Positions 8,638-17,157 of a DNA stretch of 64,000 bases are shown here, piece after piece; the stretch's first letter is position 1; each line of letters starts with the position of its first letter. The notes below the pieces were generated by a model. The model ran no database searches, was not told the DNA's origin, and saw nothing but the letters and a program-made list of their open reading frames with translations. The stretch spans positions 310,001-374,000 of the forward strand of contig NZ_JAHCSH010000003.1 of NCBI RefSeq assembly GCF_018474005.1, in the 5' to 3' direction. The position numbers and the translations under genes are program-made. The stretch is from Curvibacter sp. CHRR-16. Its GTDB lineage: Bacteria; Pseudomonadota; Gammaproteobacteria; Burkholderiales; Burkholderiaceae_C.

Positions 8638-8684
8638 CGTTGGCAGGACTATCATCCAGCACTGATTTATTTGTGAGGCTACCT

Positions 8685-10145
8685 ATGACCGCACGCCCTC
8701 CCTTTACCGCCGCCCAAAGCGCGCAAATCCTCTCTGACGTCAGTGCCCGCTGGGATGGCGACATCGTGGCGCGGCTGCAGGACTACATCCGCATACCGGC
8801 CAAGTCGCCCATGTTCGATGCGCAATGGCAGACAAGCGGCCACTTGGACACCGTGGTGCGCCTGACCGCGCAGTGGATAGAAGCGCAGAAAGTGCCCGGT
8901 CTGCAGCTGGAGGTGGTGCGCCTGCCCGGACGCACGCCGGTGCTGTTTTTTGAAGTCGCTGCCAGCCAGCACCACAGCACCCAGACCGTGCTGATGTACG
9001 GCCACTTGGACAAGCAGCCCGAGTTCGATGGCTGGCGCAATGACCTGGGCCCGTGGACGCCCAAGTACGAAGACGGCAAGCTCTATGGCCGTGGCGGCGC
9101 GGACGATGGCTACGCTGCCTACGCCGCCATTGCCGCTATCCAGGCCTTGCAAGCGCAGGGGCTGGGGCATCCGCGCATCGTGGGTTTGATCGAGACCTGC
9201 GAAGAGTCTGGCTCGTTTGACTTGGGTGCCTACATCGATGCCCTGCGCCCCCGCTTGGGCGATGTTGGGCTAGTGGTGTGCTTGGATTCGGGCGCAGGCA
9301 ATTACGACCAGCTGTGGCTGACCAACAGCCTGCGCGGCATGGTTAGCGGGGTGCTGCGCGTGGACATTCTGACCGAGGGCGTGCACTCGGGCGATGCCAG
9401 CGGCCTCGTGCCGTCGAGCTTTCGCATCATGCGCCAGGTGCTCGACAGGCTGGAAGACAGCACTACGGGGCGTTTGCTGCCCGCCAGTTTCCACTGCGAA
9501 GTGCCTACCGAGCGCCTGAGCCAAGCGCGGGCGGCGGCCAGCATTCTGGGCGACGAGCTGTACAAGCGCTTTCCGTGGGCGCACTATGACTGCGGTGGCT
9601 CCACCGCTTTTGCCCTGCCCACCACCACAGATCCGCTGGAAGCGCTGCTCAAGCGCACCTGGCAACCCACATTGAGCGTGACCGGGGTGGAGGGCATGCC
9701 CGACCTGACCAATGCGGGCAATGTACTGCGGCCCTACACCGCTTTCAAACTCAGCCTGCGCCTGCCCCCGCTGATGGACGCAGCCAGTGCGGTGCAGGAG
9801 CTCAAAACCCTGTTGGAAGACAACGCGCCCTACCAAGCCAAAGTAACGTTCGAGGCCAAGTCCCACGCTACGGGCTGGAACGCGCCCAGTAGCGCCGACT
9901 GGTTCGAGGCAGCGGTGCAAAGCGCCTCGCAGACCTACTACGGCGCAGCAGCGGCTTATATCGGACAGGGTGGAACGATTCCGCTCATGAACATGCTCTC
10001 GCAAGCCTTTCCCACCGCGCAGATGATGGTGTGTGGCGTGCTGGGCCCCAAGAGCAACGCCCACGGCCCCAACGAGTTCCTGCACGTGCCCTACGCCCGT
10101 CGCCTGACAGCCGCCGTGGCGCAGGTGATGAGCCAGTTACCTTGA
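8685..10145 (+). CDS. M20-family metallopeptidase
   Basis: Cytosolic dizinc peptidase of 486 residues related to CPG2, carnosinase and DapE. Metal and catalytic segments visible: YGHLDKQP (His and Asp), GRGGADDGYA (bridging Asp), ETCEESGS (general-base Glu and metal Glu), CLDSG, and a late His in NAHGPNEF. A dimerisation insert lies between. The ATG at 8685 was preferred to an upstream ATG at 8616 that would overlap the preceding gene. The true substrate is unknown; dipeptides or amidated amino acids are likely. Confidence 0.88.
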   Translation: MTARPPFTAAQSAQILSDVSARWDGDIVARLQDYIRIPAKSPMFDAQWQTSGHLDTVVRLTAQWIEAQKVPGLQLEVVRLPGRTPVLFFEVAASQHHSTQTVLMYGHLDKQPEFDGWRNDLGPWTPKYEDGKLYGRGGADDGYAAYAAIAAIQALQAQGLGHPRIVGLIETCEESGSFDLGAYIDALRPRLGDVGLVVCLDSGAGNYDQLWLTNSLRGMVSGVLRVDILTEGVHSGDASGLVPSSFRIMRQVLDRLEDSTTGRLLPASFHCEVPTERLSQARAAASILGDELYKRFPWAHYDCGGSTAFALPTTTDPLEALLKRTWQPTLSVTGVEGMPDLTNAGNVLRPYTAFKLSLRLPPLMDAASAVQELKTLLEDNAPYQAKVTFEAKSHATGWNAPSSADWFEAAVQSASQTYYGAAAAYIGQGGTIPLMNMLSQAFPTAQMMVCGVLGPKSNAHGPNEFLHVPYARRLTAAVAQVMSQLP

Positions 10146-10155
10146 ATCGCCCGCC

Positions 10156-10968
10156 ATGACCCGCACCACACTCCAACTCAAGCCGTCTGCCAAGGCAGTG
10201 CGCAAGGCACCGCCCCGCCAGGCGACGATCACACGGTCGGCCCCTAAGTCTTTGCCGGATACCGGTGAGCGCCTGTCCAAAAAGGTCATGCTGCTCCAAG
10301 GCTGCTCCCGCAAGGAAGCCGAGCAATACATCGAAGGCGGGTGGGTGCAAGTCAATGGCGTGGTCGTGGAAGAACCCCAGCAACGAGTGGATCGGGAAAC
10401 CATTACCGTGGACGCTAATGCCAGCCTGATGGAGCAGGTCCCGGTCACCCTGCTGCTGAACAAAGCTCCCTCGGCCCATGCGCGTACGCTGCTGATCCCT
10501 GCCAACCATTGGGCCAGTGACCCCACGGACATCCGCGTGCTCAAGCGCCACTTCCACCATCTCCAATCCGATGTGGCACTGGAAAACGATGCCTCGGGTT
10601 TGGTGGTCTTCACCCAAGACTGGCGCACCACCCGCAAGCTCACCGATGACATGGCCACGATGGAGCACGAGTTTTTGGTGGAGGTACAAGGGGCAGTAAC
10701 GCCCGATGTGCTTAAACCCATCAGCCACGCGCTCCAAGACGAGCGCAGGGACTTGCCCCCGGTCAAGGTCAGTGTGAACAGCACCACCCCCGAGTCCAGC
10801 CGCCTGCGCTTTGCCATCAAGGGCTCACATCCGGGACTGATTGCCTTCCTGTGCGAGAAAGCCGACCTGCAGATTCTGGCTATGAAGCGCATCCGGCTGG
10901 GGCGCGTCGCCTTGGCCGATCTGCCGATCGGGCAGTGGCGCTATTTGGCGAGTGGGGAGAGGTTTTAA
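10156..10968 (+). CDS. S4-domain pseudouridine synthase-like protein (RsuA/RluF family, catalytic Asp replaced)
   Basis: The 270-residue protein has a basic N-terminal tail (1-35), an S4 RNA-binding domain (about 37-90) and an RsuA/RluB/E/F-type catalytic fold. In active relatives motif II reads GRLD followed by a short spacer and GLL. Here the aligned segment (139-152) reads DVALENDASGLVVF, so the invariant Arg is Ala and the nucleophilic Asp is Glu143. It may be an RNA-binding protein without synthase activity. Its stop overlaps the next start (TAATG). Confidence 0.8.
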   Translation: MTRTTLQLKPSAKAVRKAPPRQATITRSAPKSLPDTGERLSKKVMLLQGCSRKEAEQYIEGGWVQVNGVVVEEPQQRVDRETITVDANASLMEQVPVTLLLNKAPSAHARTLLIPANHWASDPTDIRVLKRHFHHLQSDVALENDASGLVVFTQDWRTTRKLTDDMATMEHEFLVEVQGAVTPDVLKPISHALQDERRDLPPVKVSVNSTTPESSRLRFAIKGSHPGLIAFLCEKADLQILAMKRIRLGRVALADLPIGQWRYLASGERF

Positions 10969-11822
10969 TGACGCACGAGACTGAACACACTGCCGCATCG
11001 GCATCGGTCACCACCATGCACCGACCGGACGGGACGGCCTGTCTGGTTCGCCACTGGAGGGCGGCTGCACCGCGTGGGGTGGTGCTCATGGTGCATGGGC
11101 TGGGGGAGCACAGTGGCCGTTATGCGCATGTAGCGCAGCGCCTGTTGCAATGGGGCTATAGCGTGCGTGCTTACGACCAGTGGGGCCATGGTCAGAGTTC
11201 TGGATCGCGTGGCGGATTGCCCTTGGATTCTCAGCTACTGGACGATTTGGCTTGGCAAGTGGATGAGGCCCGTGCTGCCCATCCGGGGTTGCCGCTGATT
11301 CTGCTCGGTCACAGCATGGGTGGATTGGTGGTAGCGCGCTTTGTGGGCTTGCGCTTGCGCCCGGTCGATGGCTTGGTGCTGTCTTCTCCTGCGCTCAACC
11401 CCGGGCTCAATCCCGTGCAAAAGCTGTTGGTGGCGGTGCTGCCGCGCCTGCTACCCAGTTTGCGCGTGAAAAACGGCCTGCAGGTCAGCCACATTTCGCA
11501 CGACGAACAGGTGGTGGCCCAGTATGTGGCCGATCCCTTGGTGCACCCCTATATATCGGCCCGGCTGGGCGCGTGGATTGCTGCGCAAGCTCCACTGGCC
11601 GTGGCCAGTGCCAGCAGCTGGAGCGTGCCCACGCTGCTGCTGTACGCCGGGGCCGACAAATTGGTCAATGCACAAGGCAGCCGCGACTTTGTCCGACTAG
11701 CGCCCAGCAGCGTGGTGCAGAGCCAGTGCTTTGATGGCCTGTACCACGAGATATTCAACGAACGCCCGGAGTTGGCGCAGCCCGTGTTTGCGGCGCTGCA
11801 GGCATGGTTGGCAGCGCGCTAG
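10968..11822 (+). CDS. alpha/beta hydrolase, monoacylglycerol lipase-like
   Basis: Serine hydrolase of 284 residues in the Hydrolase_4 (S33-like) group. Motifs: oxyanion HGLGEHSGRY, nucleophile GHSMGG, acid in YAGADKLVN, and catalytic His in GLYHEIFNE, as in monoacylglycerol lipases and lysophospholipases. No signal peptide. The ATG at 10968 shares one base with the preceding stop; a longer frame from 10851 would run into the upstream gene and was rejected. Confidence 0.88.
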   Translation: MTHETEHTAASASVTTMHRPDGTACLVRHWRAAAPRGVVLMVHGLGEHSGRYAHVAQRLLQWGYSVRAYDQWGHGQSSGSRGGLPLDSQLLDDLAWQVDEARAAHPGLPLILLGHSMGGLVVARFVGLRLRPVDGLVLSSPALNPGLNPVQKLLVAVLPRLLPSLRVKNGLQVSHISHDEQVVAQYVADPLVHPYISARLGAWIAAQAPLAVASASSWSVPTLLLYAGADKLVNAQGSRDFVRLAPSSVVQSQCFDGLYHEIFNERPELAQPVFAALQAWLAAR

Positions 11823-11865
11823 TCGGTGCCTGTAACCCTTTTTTGACCTGAACCAAGGTATTGCC

Positions 11866-12405
11866 ATGCCCCTGAGCCCCTACCTCGACACCTTCCCCCA
11901 AGTGGATGCAAGCGCTTGGGTGCACCCCTCTGCCCAAGTGATTGGCGACGTGACGCTGGGTGCTGACAGTTCGGTGTGGTGCAACACCGTGCTGCGGGGG
12001 GATGTGAACCGCATCCAGATTGGCCACAGCAGCAACATCCAAGACCTGACCATGGGTCATGTCTCGCACAAAAGCGCAGCCAAGCCGCAGGGCTCGCCGC
12101 TCATCATCGGCAATTACGTCACCGTAGGCCACTCGGTGGTGCTGCACGGCTGCACCGTTGGGGACGCATGCTTGATTGGCATGGGCTCCATCGTCATGGA
12201 CGATGTGGTCATCGAGCCGCAGGTGATGTTGGGCGCAGGCAGTTTGGTGTCACCGGGCAAGGTGCTCAAAAGCGGTTATCTGTACATGGGCCGCCCTGCC
12301 GCACAGGTGCGCCCGCTCACGCCCGAGGAGGTGGCCTACCTCACGTACTCTGCTGAGCACTATGTCCGCGTGAAGAATAACTATCGAATCATCGGTGCTG
12401 CGTAA
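11866..12405 (+). CDS. gamma-carbonic anhydrase family protein
   Basis: Left-handed beta-helix hexapeptide-repeat protein of 179 residues (YrdA/PaaY/CaiE group). The metal-ligand histidines are present in MGHVSH and TVGHSVVLHGC, and the RGD segment typical of the family (VLRGDVN) is seen. Carbonic anhydrase activity is established only for some members. The C-terminal helix ends at YVRVKNNY. It stands alone between a lipase-like gene and a chemoreceptor. Confidence 0.9.
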   Translation: MPLSPYLDTFPQVDASAWVHPSAQVIGDVTLGADSSVWCNTVLRGDVNRIQIGHSSNIQDLTMGHVSHKSAAKPQGSPLIIGNYVTVGHSVVLHGCTVGDACLIGMGSIVMDDVVIEPQVMLGAGSLVSPGKVLKSGYLYMGRPAAQVRPLTPEEVAYLTYSAEHYVRVKNNYRIIGAA

Positions 12406-12512
12406 GTCCTAGCCAGTCTTGTCCATAGTCCTGCTGCCAGTGCGGAGATGGAGCACGCTTGCGCCAATGGTGTTGCGCTATCTGTAGACTTCTCCGCAAT
12501 AAGGAGAACTGT

Positions 12513-14072
12513 ATGTTGTTGGAACGTTGGACTGTGGGGCGACGCCTGTACGCAGGATTTGGAGTCGTGTTGGCGGTGCTCGTGGTGGTCACGCTGGTGG
12601 CCATGGTGAAGGTGAACACGATCGATACGGCCTTGCTCGCCAACAGCGAGGAAAACGTGCTGATACAGCGTTATGCGATCAACTTTCGGGGCTCTGCGCA
12701 TGATCGGTCGATAGCGGTGCGCGATGTGGTGTTGGCCCGCTCCGAGCAAGACCGACAGCGTGAAGTCGAGCACATCAAGCAACTGGCGGATTTTTATGTG
12801 CAATCGGCCAAGCCCTTGGAGGCGCTGCTGGCCAAATCCGGCATCGATCCCAAGCTGCTCGACCTGTACAAAGACATCCGGGCCATAGAGCAAAAAACTG
12901 TGGCCACCACTCAAGCTATCGTGGCCCAAGTCGCGACCGATGAGGCAGGTGCCAGCGCTGCGCTGTGGCAGCAAGCCAAACCCCAGTATGTCCAGTGGCT
13001 GGCAGCGATCAACCAGCTTATCGATTACGAGGAAAGCAAAATCCAGCACGAAAACCAACTGGCCATGCACCAAGCGCACAGCTTTGTTGCGGTCATGCTG
13101 GTGGCTTTGTTGTTGGCACTGCTGCTCAGTGCGGCTGTGGCATGGTGGGTGGCGCGCAGCATCACGCGCCAATTGGGGGCCGAGCCAAGTGACTTGGCCT
13201 ACGTCGCCGGCAAAGTGGCTGCAGGGGATTTGCAGTCCGTGGCTTTGTCTGAACAAGCCAGTGCGGGAAGTGTGATGGCTTCGCTCACCACCATGCAGTT
13301 GAGTTTGGCCAAGGTGGTGGAGCAAGTGCGCCAAGCCGCGCAAACTATTGGAATGAGTACCGCTGAGATAGCCACAGGCAACAGCGGCTTGCTGCAGCGC
13401 ACCGAAGAGCAAGCGGGCAATTTGCAGCAAACCACCTCGTCCATGGCTGCCATCAACGACATCGTGCAGGCCAATGCAGCCTCGGCCCAGCAAGCTAGCA
13501 CGATTGCCAGCACCGCCAGCCAAGCGGCAGAGCGGGGCGGGGCTGTGGTGGAGCAGGTGGTGAACACCATGCAAGACATTACCCAAAGCTCGCACAAGAT
13601 CGCTGACATCATCGGTTTGATCGATGGCATTGCGTTCCAGACCAATATCCTGGCGCTCAACGCGGCGGTGGAAGCCGCACGCGCAGGCGAGCAAGGCCGT
13701 GGCTTTGCGGTGGTGGCAGCCGAGGTGCGCAACCTAGCCCAGCGCAGTGCGCAGGCGGCCCGCGAGATCAAAGGGCTGATCGATACCAGTGTGACTAAGG
13801 TGGAGCAGGGCTCGCATTTGGTGGGGGCGGCGGGTTCGGCGATGGCCGATATCGTGTCCCAAGTGCGCCGGGTGGCCGATTTGATGGCTCAGATCAATAC
13901 CGCCACTGTGGAGCAAAACCAGGGCATCGCGAACGTGAGTGAAGCAGTGCGCCATCTGGATCAATCTACCCAGCAAAACGCGGCCATGGTGGAGCAAAGC
14001 GCCGCTGCTGCCGAAGGGCTGCAGCGCCAAGCCCAACAGTTGGCCCATGCCGTGGGGGTCTTCAAGCTCTAG
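12513..14072 (+). CDS. methyl-accepting chemotaxis protein
   Basis: Inner-membrane chemoreceptor of 519 residues: N-terminal TM helix (about 12-34), a periplasmic four-helix sensor with an MCP_4HB_MCP_1-like pattern (about 35-190), second TM (about 192-215), HAMP, and a signalling domain containing the conserved hairpin tip ([33 protein letters not shown]). The tip matches receptors that couple to CheA/CheW. The ATG at 12513 has an AAGGAG site; an upstream ATG at 12459 lacks one. Ligand unknown. Confidence 0.93.
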   Translation: MLLERWTVGRRLYAGFGVVLAVLVVVTLVAMVKVNTIDTALLANSEENVLIQRYAINFRGSAHDRSIAVRDVVLARSEQDRQREVEHIKQLADFYVQSAKPLEALLAKSGIDPKLLDLYKDIRAIEQKTVATTQAIVAQVATDEAGASAALWQQAKPQYVQWLAAINQLIDYEESKIQHENQLAMHQAHSFVAVMLVALLLALLLSAAVAWWVARSITRQLGAEPSDLAYVAGKVAAGDLQSVALSEQASAGSVMASLTTMQLSLAKVVEQVRQAAQTIGMSTAEIATGNSGLLQRTEEQAGNLQQTTSSMAAINDIVQANAASAQQASTIASTASQAAERGGAVVEQVVNTMQDITQSSHKIADIIGLIDGIAFQTNILALNAAVEAARAGEQGRGFAVVAAEVRNLAQRSAQAAREIKGLIDTSVTKVEQGSHLVGAAGSAMADIVSQVRRVADLMAQINTATVEQNQGIANVSEAVRHLDQSTQQNAAMVEQSAAAAEGLQRQAQQLAHAVGVFKL

Positions 14073-15241
14073 CTGGAGTGCGAGGTACGCTGTTGGCGCT
14101 GTAGCCACCACAGCGCCGCAGCCATGAGCAGCATGAGGGGCAGGCTGCTCCAGTTCAGCAAGCTCCAGCCTTGGGTGATGACCAAGGCACCCGAGGCCAG
14201 TGAGCTCAGGCTCATGACGGCGAACACCGCGAAGTTGATGGCCGCCTGAGCGCGGTCTTTCTCTTCGGGTCGGTAGCTGGCCAGAGCCAGTGTGGTGCTG
14301 CCGGTAAAGAGGAAATTCCAGCCCACGCCCAACAAGGTGAGGGCGACGAGGAAGTGGTGCAACTCCACCCCGGCCAGCGCCACGGCGATGCACAGCAGGT
14401 TGAGCAGCACCCCCAGCGCCATGATGGGCAGTGTGCCCCAGCGTTTGATGAGATGGCCGGTGAAAAACCCCGGTGCAAACATGCCGATCACGTGCCACTC
14501 CAGCACCAGCGCGGCATCGCCAAAACCCAGACCGCACTGCTGCATGGCCAAGGGGGTGGCGGCCATGAGCAGGTTCATCACCCCGTAGCCCAGTGCAGCA
14601 CCCAAGCACGCCACCACAAAAGTGGGTTGGCGGGCGATGGCCCACAGGCTGCGGCCATGGCCTTGTTGGCTGGTCGGCGTTGTATGCGCTGGAAAACGCA
14701 TGCCCCACAGCACCAGCATGCCTAGCACCGACAGCGCGGCCAGCGCCAGATAGGCGGCCAAAAACGGGGTGCTCAACCACTGGCGGCTGTGGGCGGCCAA
14801 GTTGGGGCCGGCAATGGCACCCAGCAGGCCGCCAGCCAACACAAGGGAGACGGCTTTTTCGCGTGCGGCGGCGCTGGCCAGTTCGGCGGCGGCAAAGCGG
14901 TAGAGCTGGCCGTTGGCGCTGTAGTAGCCTGCCACCACAGTGGCTGCTACCAGCAGCCAAAAACTGTGCACGACCACCGCCCATGCCGCGGCTGCGCAGG
15001 CCAAGAGCGATACGAGCAGACCGAGCTGGAAGGACACTTTGCGCCCCCAGCGCATTTGCGAGCGGGCCACCAGCGGTGTGGCCAGCGCACCGCCCACCAC
15101 ATAGCCCATGACGGGCAGCGTGGCCATCCACGCATACGGTGCCATGGACAGGCCGACCAAGCCGTTGATGGCGATGAAGGTGACGTTGTTGGTCAGGAAC
15201 AGGCCCTGCAGCGCCGTGAGCAGCCAGAGGTTGCGGTTCAT
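14069..15241 (-). CDS. MFS transporter
   Basis: Twelve-helix major facilitator of 390 residues. It starts [19 protein letters not shown], and the loop 2-3 motif A is degenerate ([12 protein letters not shown]). The frame extends upstream, but the ATG at 15241 overlaps the rsmE end by 4 bp and is the sensible start. Its stop overlaps the chemoreceptor stop tail-to-tail by 4 bp. The substrate is not recognisable. Confidence 0.87.
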   Translation of the reverse strand: MNRNLWLLTALQGLFLTNNVTFIAINGLVGLSMAPYAWMATLPVMGYVVGGALATPLVARSQMRWGRKVSFQLGLLVSLLACAAAAWAVVVHSFWLLVAATVVAGYYSANGQLYRFAAAELASAAAREKAVSLVLAGGLLGAIAGPNLAAHSRQWLSTPFLAAYLALAALSVLGMLVLWGMRFPAHTTPTSQQGHGRSLWAIARQPTFVVACLGAALGYGVMNLLMAATPLAMQQCGLGFGDAALVLEWHVIGMFAPGFFTGHLIKRWGTLPIMALGVLLNLLCIAVALAGVELHHFLVALTLLGVGWNFLFTGSTTLALASYRPEEKDRAQAAINFAVFAVMSLSSLASGALVITQGWSLLNWSSLPLMLLMAAALWWLQRQQRTSHSS

Positions 15242-15984
15242 GCTTGGGTCGCCAAGGTGAGGGCGGCCAAGGCCGCCGTTTCGGCGCGCAGCACGCGCGC
15301 ACCCAGCGACACGGGGGCAAAACCGTGTTGCAGTGCCAGCGCCTCTTCGGCGGGGCTCAGGCCGCCTTCGGGGCCGGACAGGAACAACAAGCGTTGCGAG
15401 GGAGCTTGGGCTGACAGGCAGCGGGCCAGGGGCTGGCTGCCATCGGCCAGCGACAACAGGGCGTGCAGGGGGGGCGTACCTTGGTTGCCGCTGGGCGCTA
15501 CGGTAGGCAGCCACTGGGCCAGCGTACGCACGGGCAGCACGGTGGGCACGCGGTTGCCGCCGCACTGTTCGCAGGCGGCAATCGCAATGCTTTGCCAGTG
15601 CTGCTGTTTTTTTTCGCTGCGCTCAGCCGACAGACGCAGCACGGTGCGCTCGGTCATCAGGGGCTGGATAGCGTGCACGCCCAGTTCGGCGGCTTTTTCT
15701 ACCAGCCAGTCCATGCGCTCGTTGGCGGGCATGCCCACGGCCAGCGTCACGCTGCGCGTGGTGTCCGTGTCGGTTGGCGTGAAGCTGTCTACACGCACTT
15801 GCACGCTGCTGCGGCCCATGCTGAGGATTTCGGCCTCCCACTGGCCGTAGGGTTCCAAGCCGTTGAACAGGGTGATGGTCTGGCCGGGTTGCATGCGAAG
15901 CACTTGCACATGGCGCACGGCGCTGGCGGGCAAGTCCAGCGTGTGCTGGGCTTGCAGGGGGGTGTCGCAGTAGAAGCGGGGCAT
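15238..15984 (-). CDS. rsmE: 16S rRNA (uracil1498-N3)-methyltransferase
   Basis: SPOUT-class methyltransferase of 248 residues that methylates U1498 of 16S rRNA. Signatures: N-terminal PUA-like domain (HVLRMQPGQTITLFNG-like beta barrel), ERMDWLVEKAAELGV, EQCGGNRVP, the knot motif FLSGPEGGLSPAEEAL and LGARVLRAETAALAAL. Usual length. It is followed by the MFS gene with a 4-bp overlap and preceded on the same strand by amgK. Confidence 0.95.
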   Translation of the reverse strand: MPRFYCDTPLQAQHTLDLPASAVRHVQVLRMQPGQTITLFNGLEPYGQWEAEILSMGRSSVQVRVDSFTPTDTDTTRSVTLAVGMPANERMDWLVEKAAELGVHAIQPLMTERTVLRLSAERSEKKQQHWQSIAIAACEQCGGNRVPTVLPVRTLAQWLPTVAPSGNQGTPPLHALLSLADGSQPLARCLSAQAPSQRLLFLSGPEGGLSPAEEALALQHGFAPVSLGARVLRAETAALAALTLATQA

Positions 15985-16008
15985 GGTGGGCTTACCAGTG
16001 GGCGACTT

Positions 16009-17115
16009 TTAGCGACCCATGACGAACACGTCTTGCTGCTGCACGCCTTCAATCTGCTCGATCAGGCGTGCCAAGGGGCGCAGCTCGCGGTAGCGACTGC
16101 AGGCGCTGTGCAGGTACTGGATGAAGCGGGGTGTGTCGGCCAAGTATTTGGGCTTGCCATCGCGCAGGGTCAGGCGGGCAAAGATGCCAGCCACTTTGAG
16201 GTGGCGCTGCACGCCCATCCACTCCACGCTGCGGTAAAAGTCGCCAAAGTCTTCGGGCACGGGCAGGCCAGCGCGGCGGGCTTTTTCCCAGTAGCGGATG
16301 GTCACGTCCAGGCAGAACGCTTCATCCCAGCTGATGAAGGCGTCGCGCATCAGGCTGGCTATGTCGTAGGTGATGGGGCCGTACACCGCGTCTTGGAAGT
16401 CCAGCACGCCCAAGCGTTGGTCGGGGTCGTTGGCGCGGGCCAGCATGAGGTTGCGCGGCATGAAGTCGCGGTGCACGTAGACGCTGGGGCTGGCCAAGTT
16501 GTTAGCGATGATGGCGTCAAAGGCGCTGTGCAGGATTTTGTTTTGTGCATCGTTCAGGGTGATGCCTTTGTGCGCTTGCACGTACCACTCGGGAAAAAGG
16601 TTGAGCTCACGGCGCAGCAGGGCTTCGTCGTAGGCGGGCAGCACATCGGGCGTAGAGGCTAGTTGCCACTGCACCAGCACGTCCACTGCTTGCAGGTAGT
16701 GGTCCAGTGGGGGGGCGGCGGCCTCAGGATCGAGTGCTGTCATCAGGGTGTGCTCGCCCAAGTCGGTCAGCAGCATGAAGCCCACTTCGGGCGACCACTG
16801 CAGCACTTGCGGGCCTTTTAGGCCAGCTTGTGTCACGAGTTCGGCGCAGCGCACATAGGCGTCGCAGCGCATTTTCTCGGGCGCTGCGTCCATGATGATG
16901 CGGCTGCCGCCATCGACCGTGTCCACGCGCAGGTAGCGGCGAAAGTCAGCATCAGCGGCAGCAAAGCGGGCGCTGCTGGGCACCAGTTGGTGGCGGTTGG
17001 CCACGCTGTCCAACCACAGGGCAAATGCGGCTGCGCGTTCCGGGCTGCTCCAGCTCAGAGAGCCTGGCAGGCAGGCAGGGGAGGGGGTGTCGGGGATGGA
17101 AGAGGGTGTGCTCAT
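16009..17115 (-). CDS. amgK: N-acetylmuramate/N-acetylglucosamine kinase AmgK
   Basis: Cytoplasmic sugar kinase of the aminoglycoside-phosphotransferase fold, 368 residues, which phosphorylates MurNAc at C1 in the MurU peptidoglycan recycling route. Motifs: catalytic loop HRDFMPRNLM, metal-binding LDFQDAVYGPITYD and SLMRD. It is divergent from lptD with a 42-bp gap, as in Pseudomonas. The partner murU is not adjacent but lies near 27.4 kb on the same strand. Confidence 0.88.
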   Translation of the reverse strand: MSTPSSIPDTPSPACLPGSLSWSSPERAAAFALWLDSVANRHQLVPSSARFAAADADFRRYLRVDTVDGGSRIIMDAAPEKMRCDAYVRCAELVTQAGLKGPQVLQWSPEVGFMLLTDLGEHTLMTALDPEAAAPPLDHYLQAVDVLVQWQLASTPDVLPAYDEALLRRELNLFPEWYVQAHKGITLNDAQNKILHSAFDAIIANNLASPSVYVHRDFMPRNLMLARANDPDQRLGVLDFQDAVYGPITYDIASLMRDAFISWDEAFCLDVTIRYWEKARRAGLPVPEDFGDFYRSVEWMGVQRHLKVAGIFARLTLRDGKPKYLADTPRFIQYLHSACSRYRELRPLARLIEQIEGVQQQDVFVMGR

Positions 17116-17157
17116 GGATAATCGATTCTACAAAGCCGCCTTGGCTCTATTTGCCCC

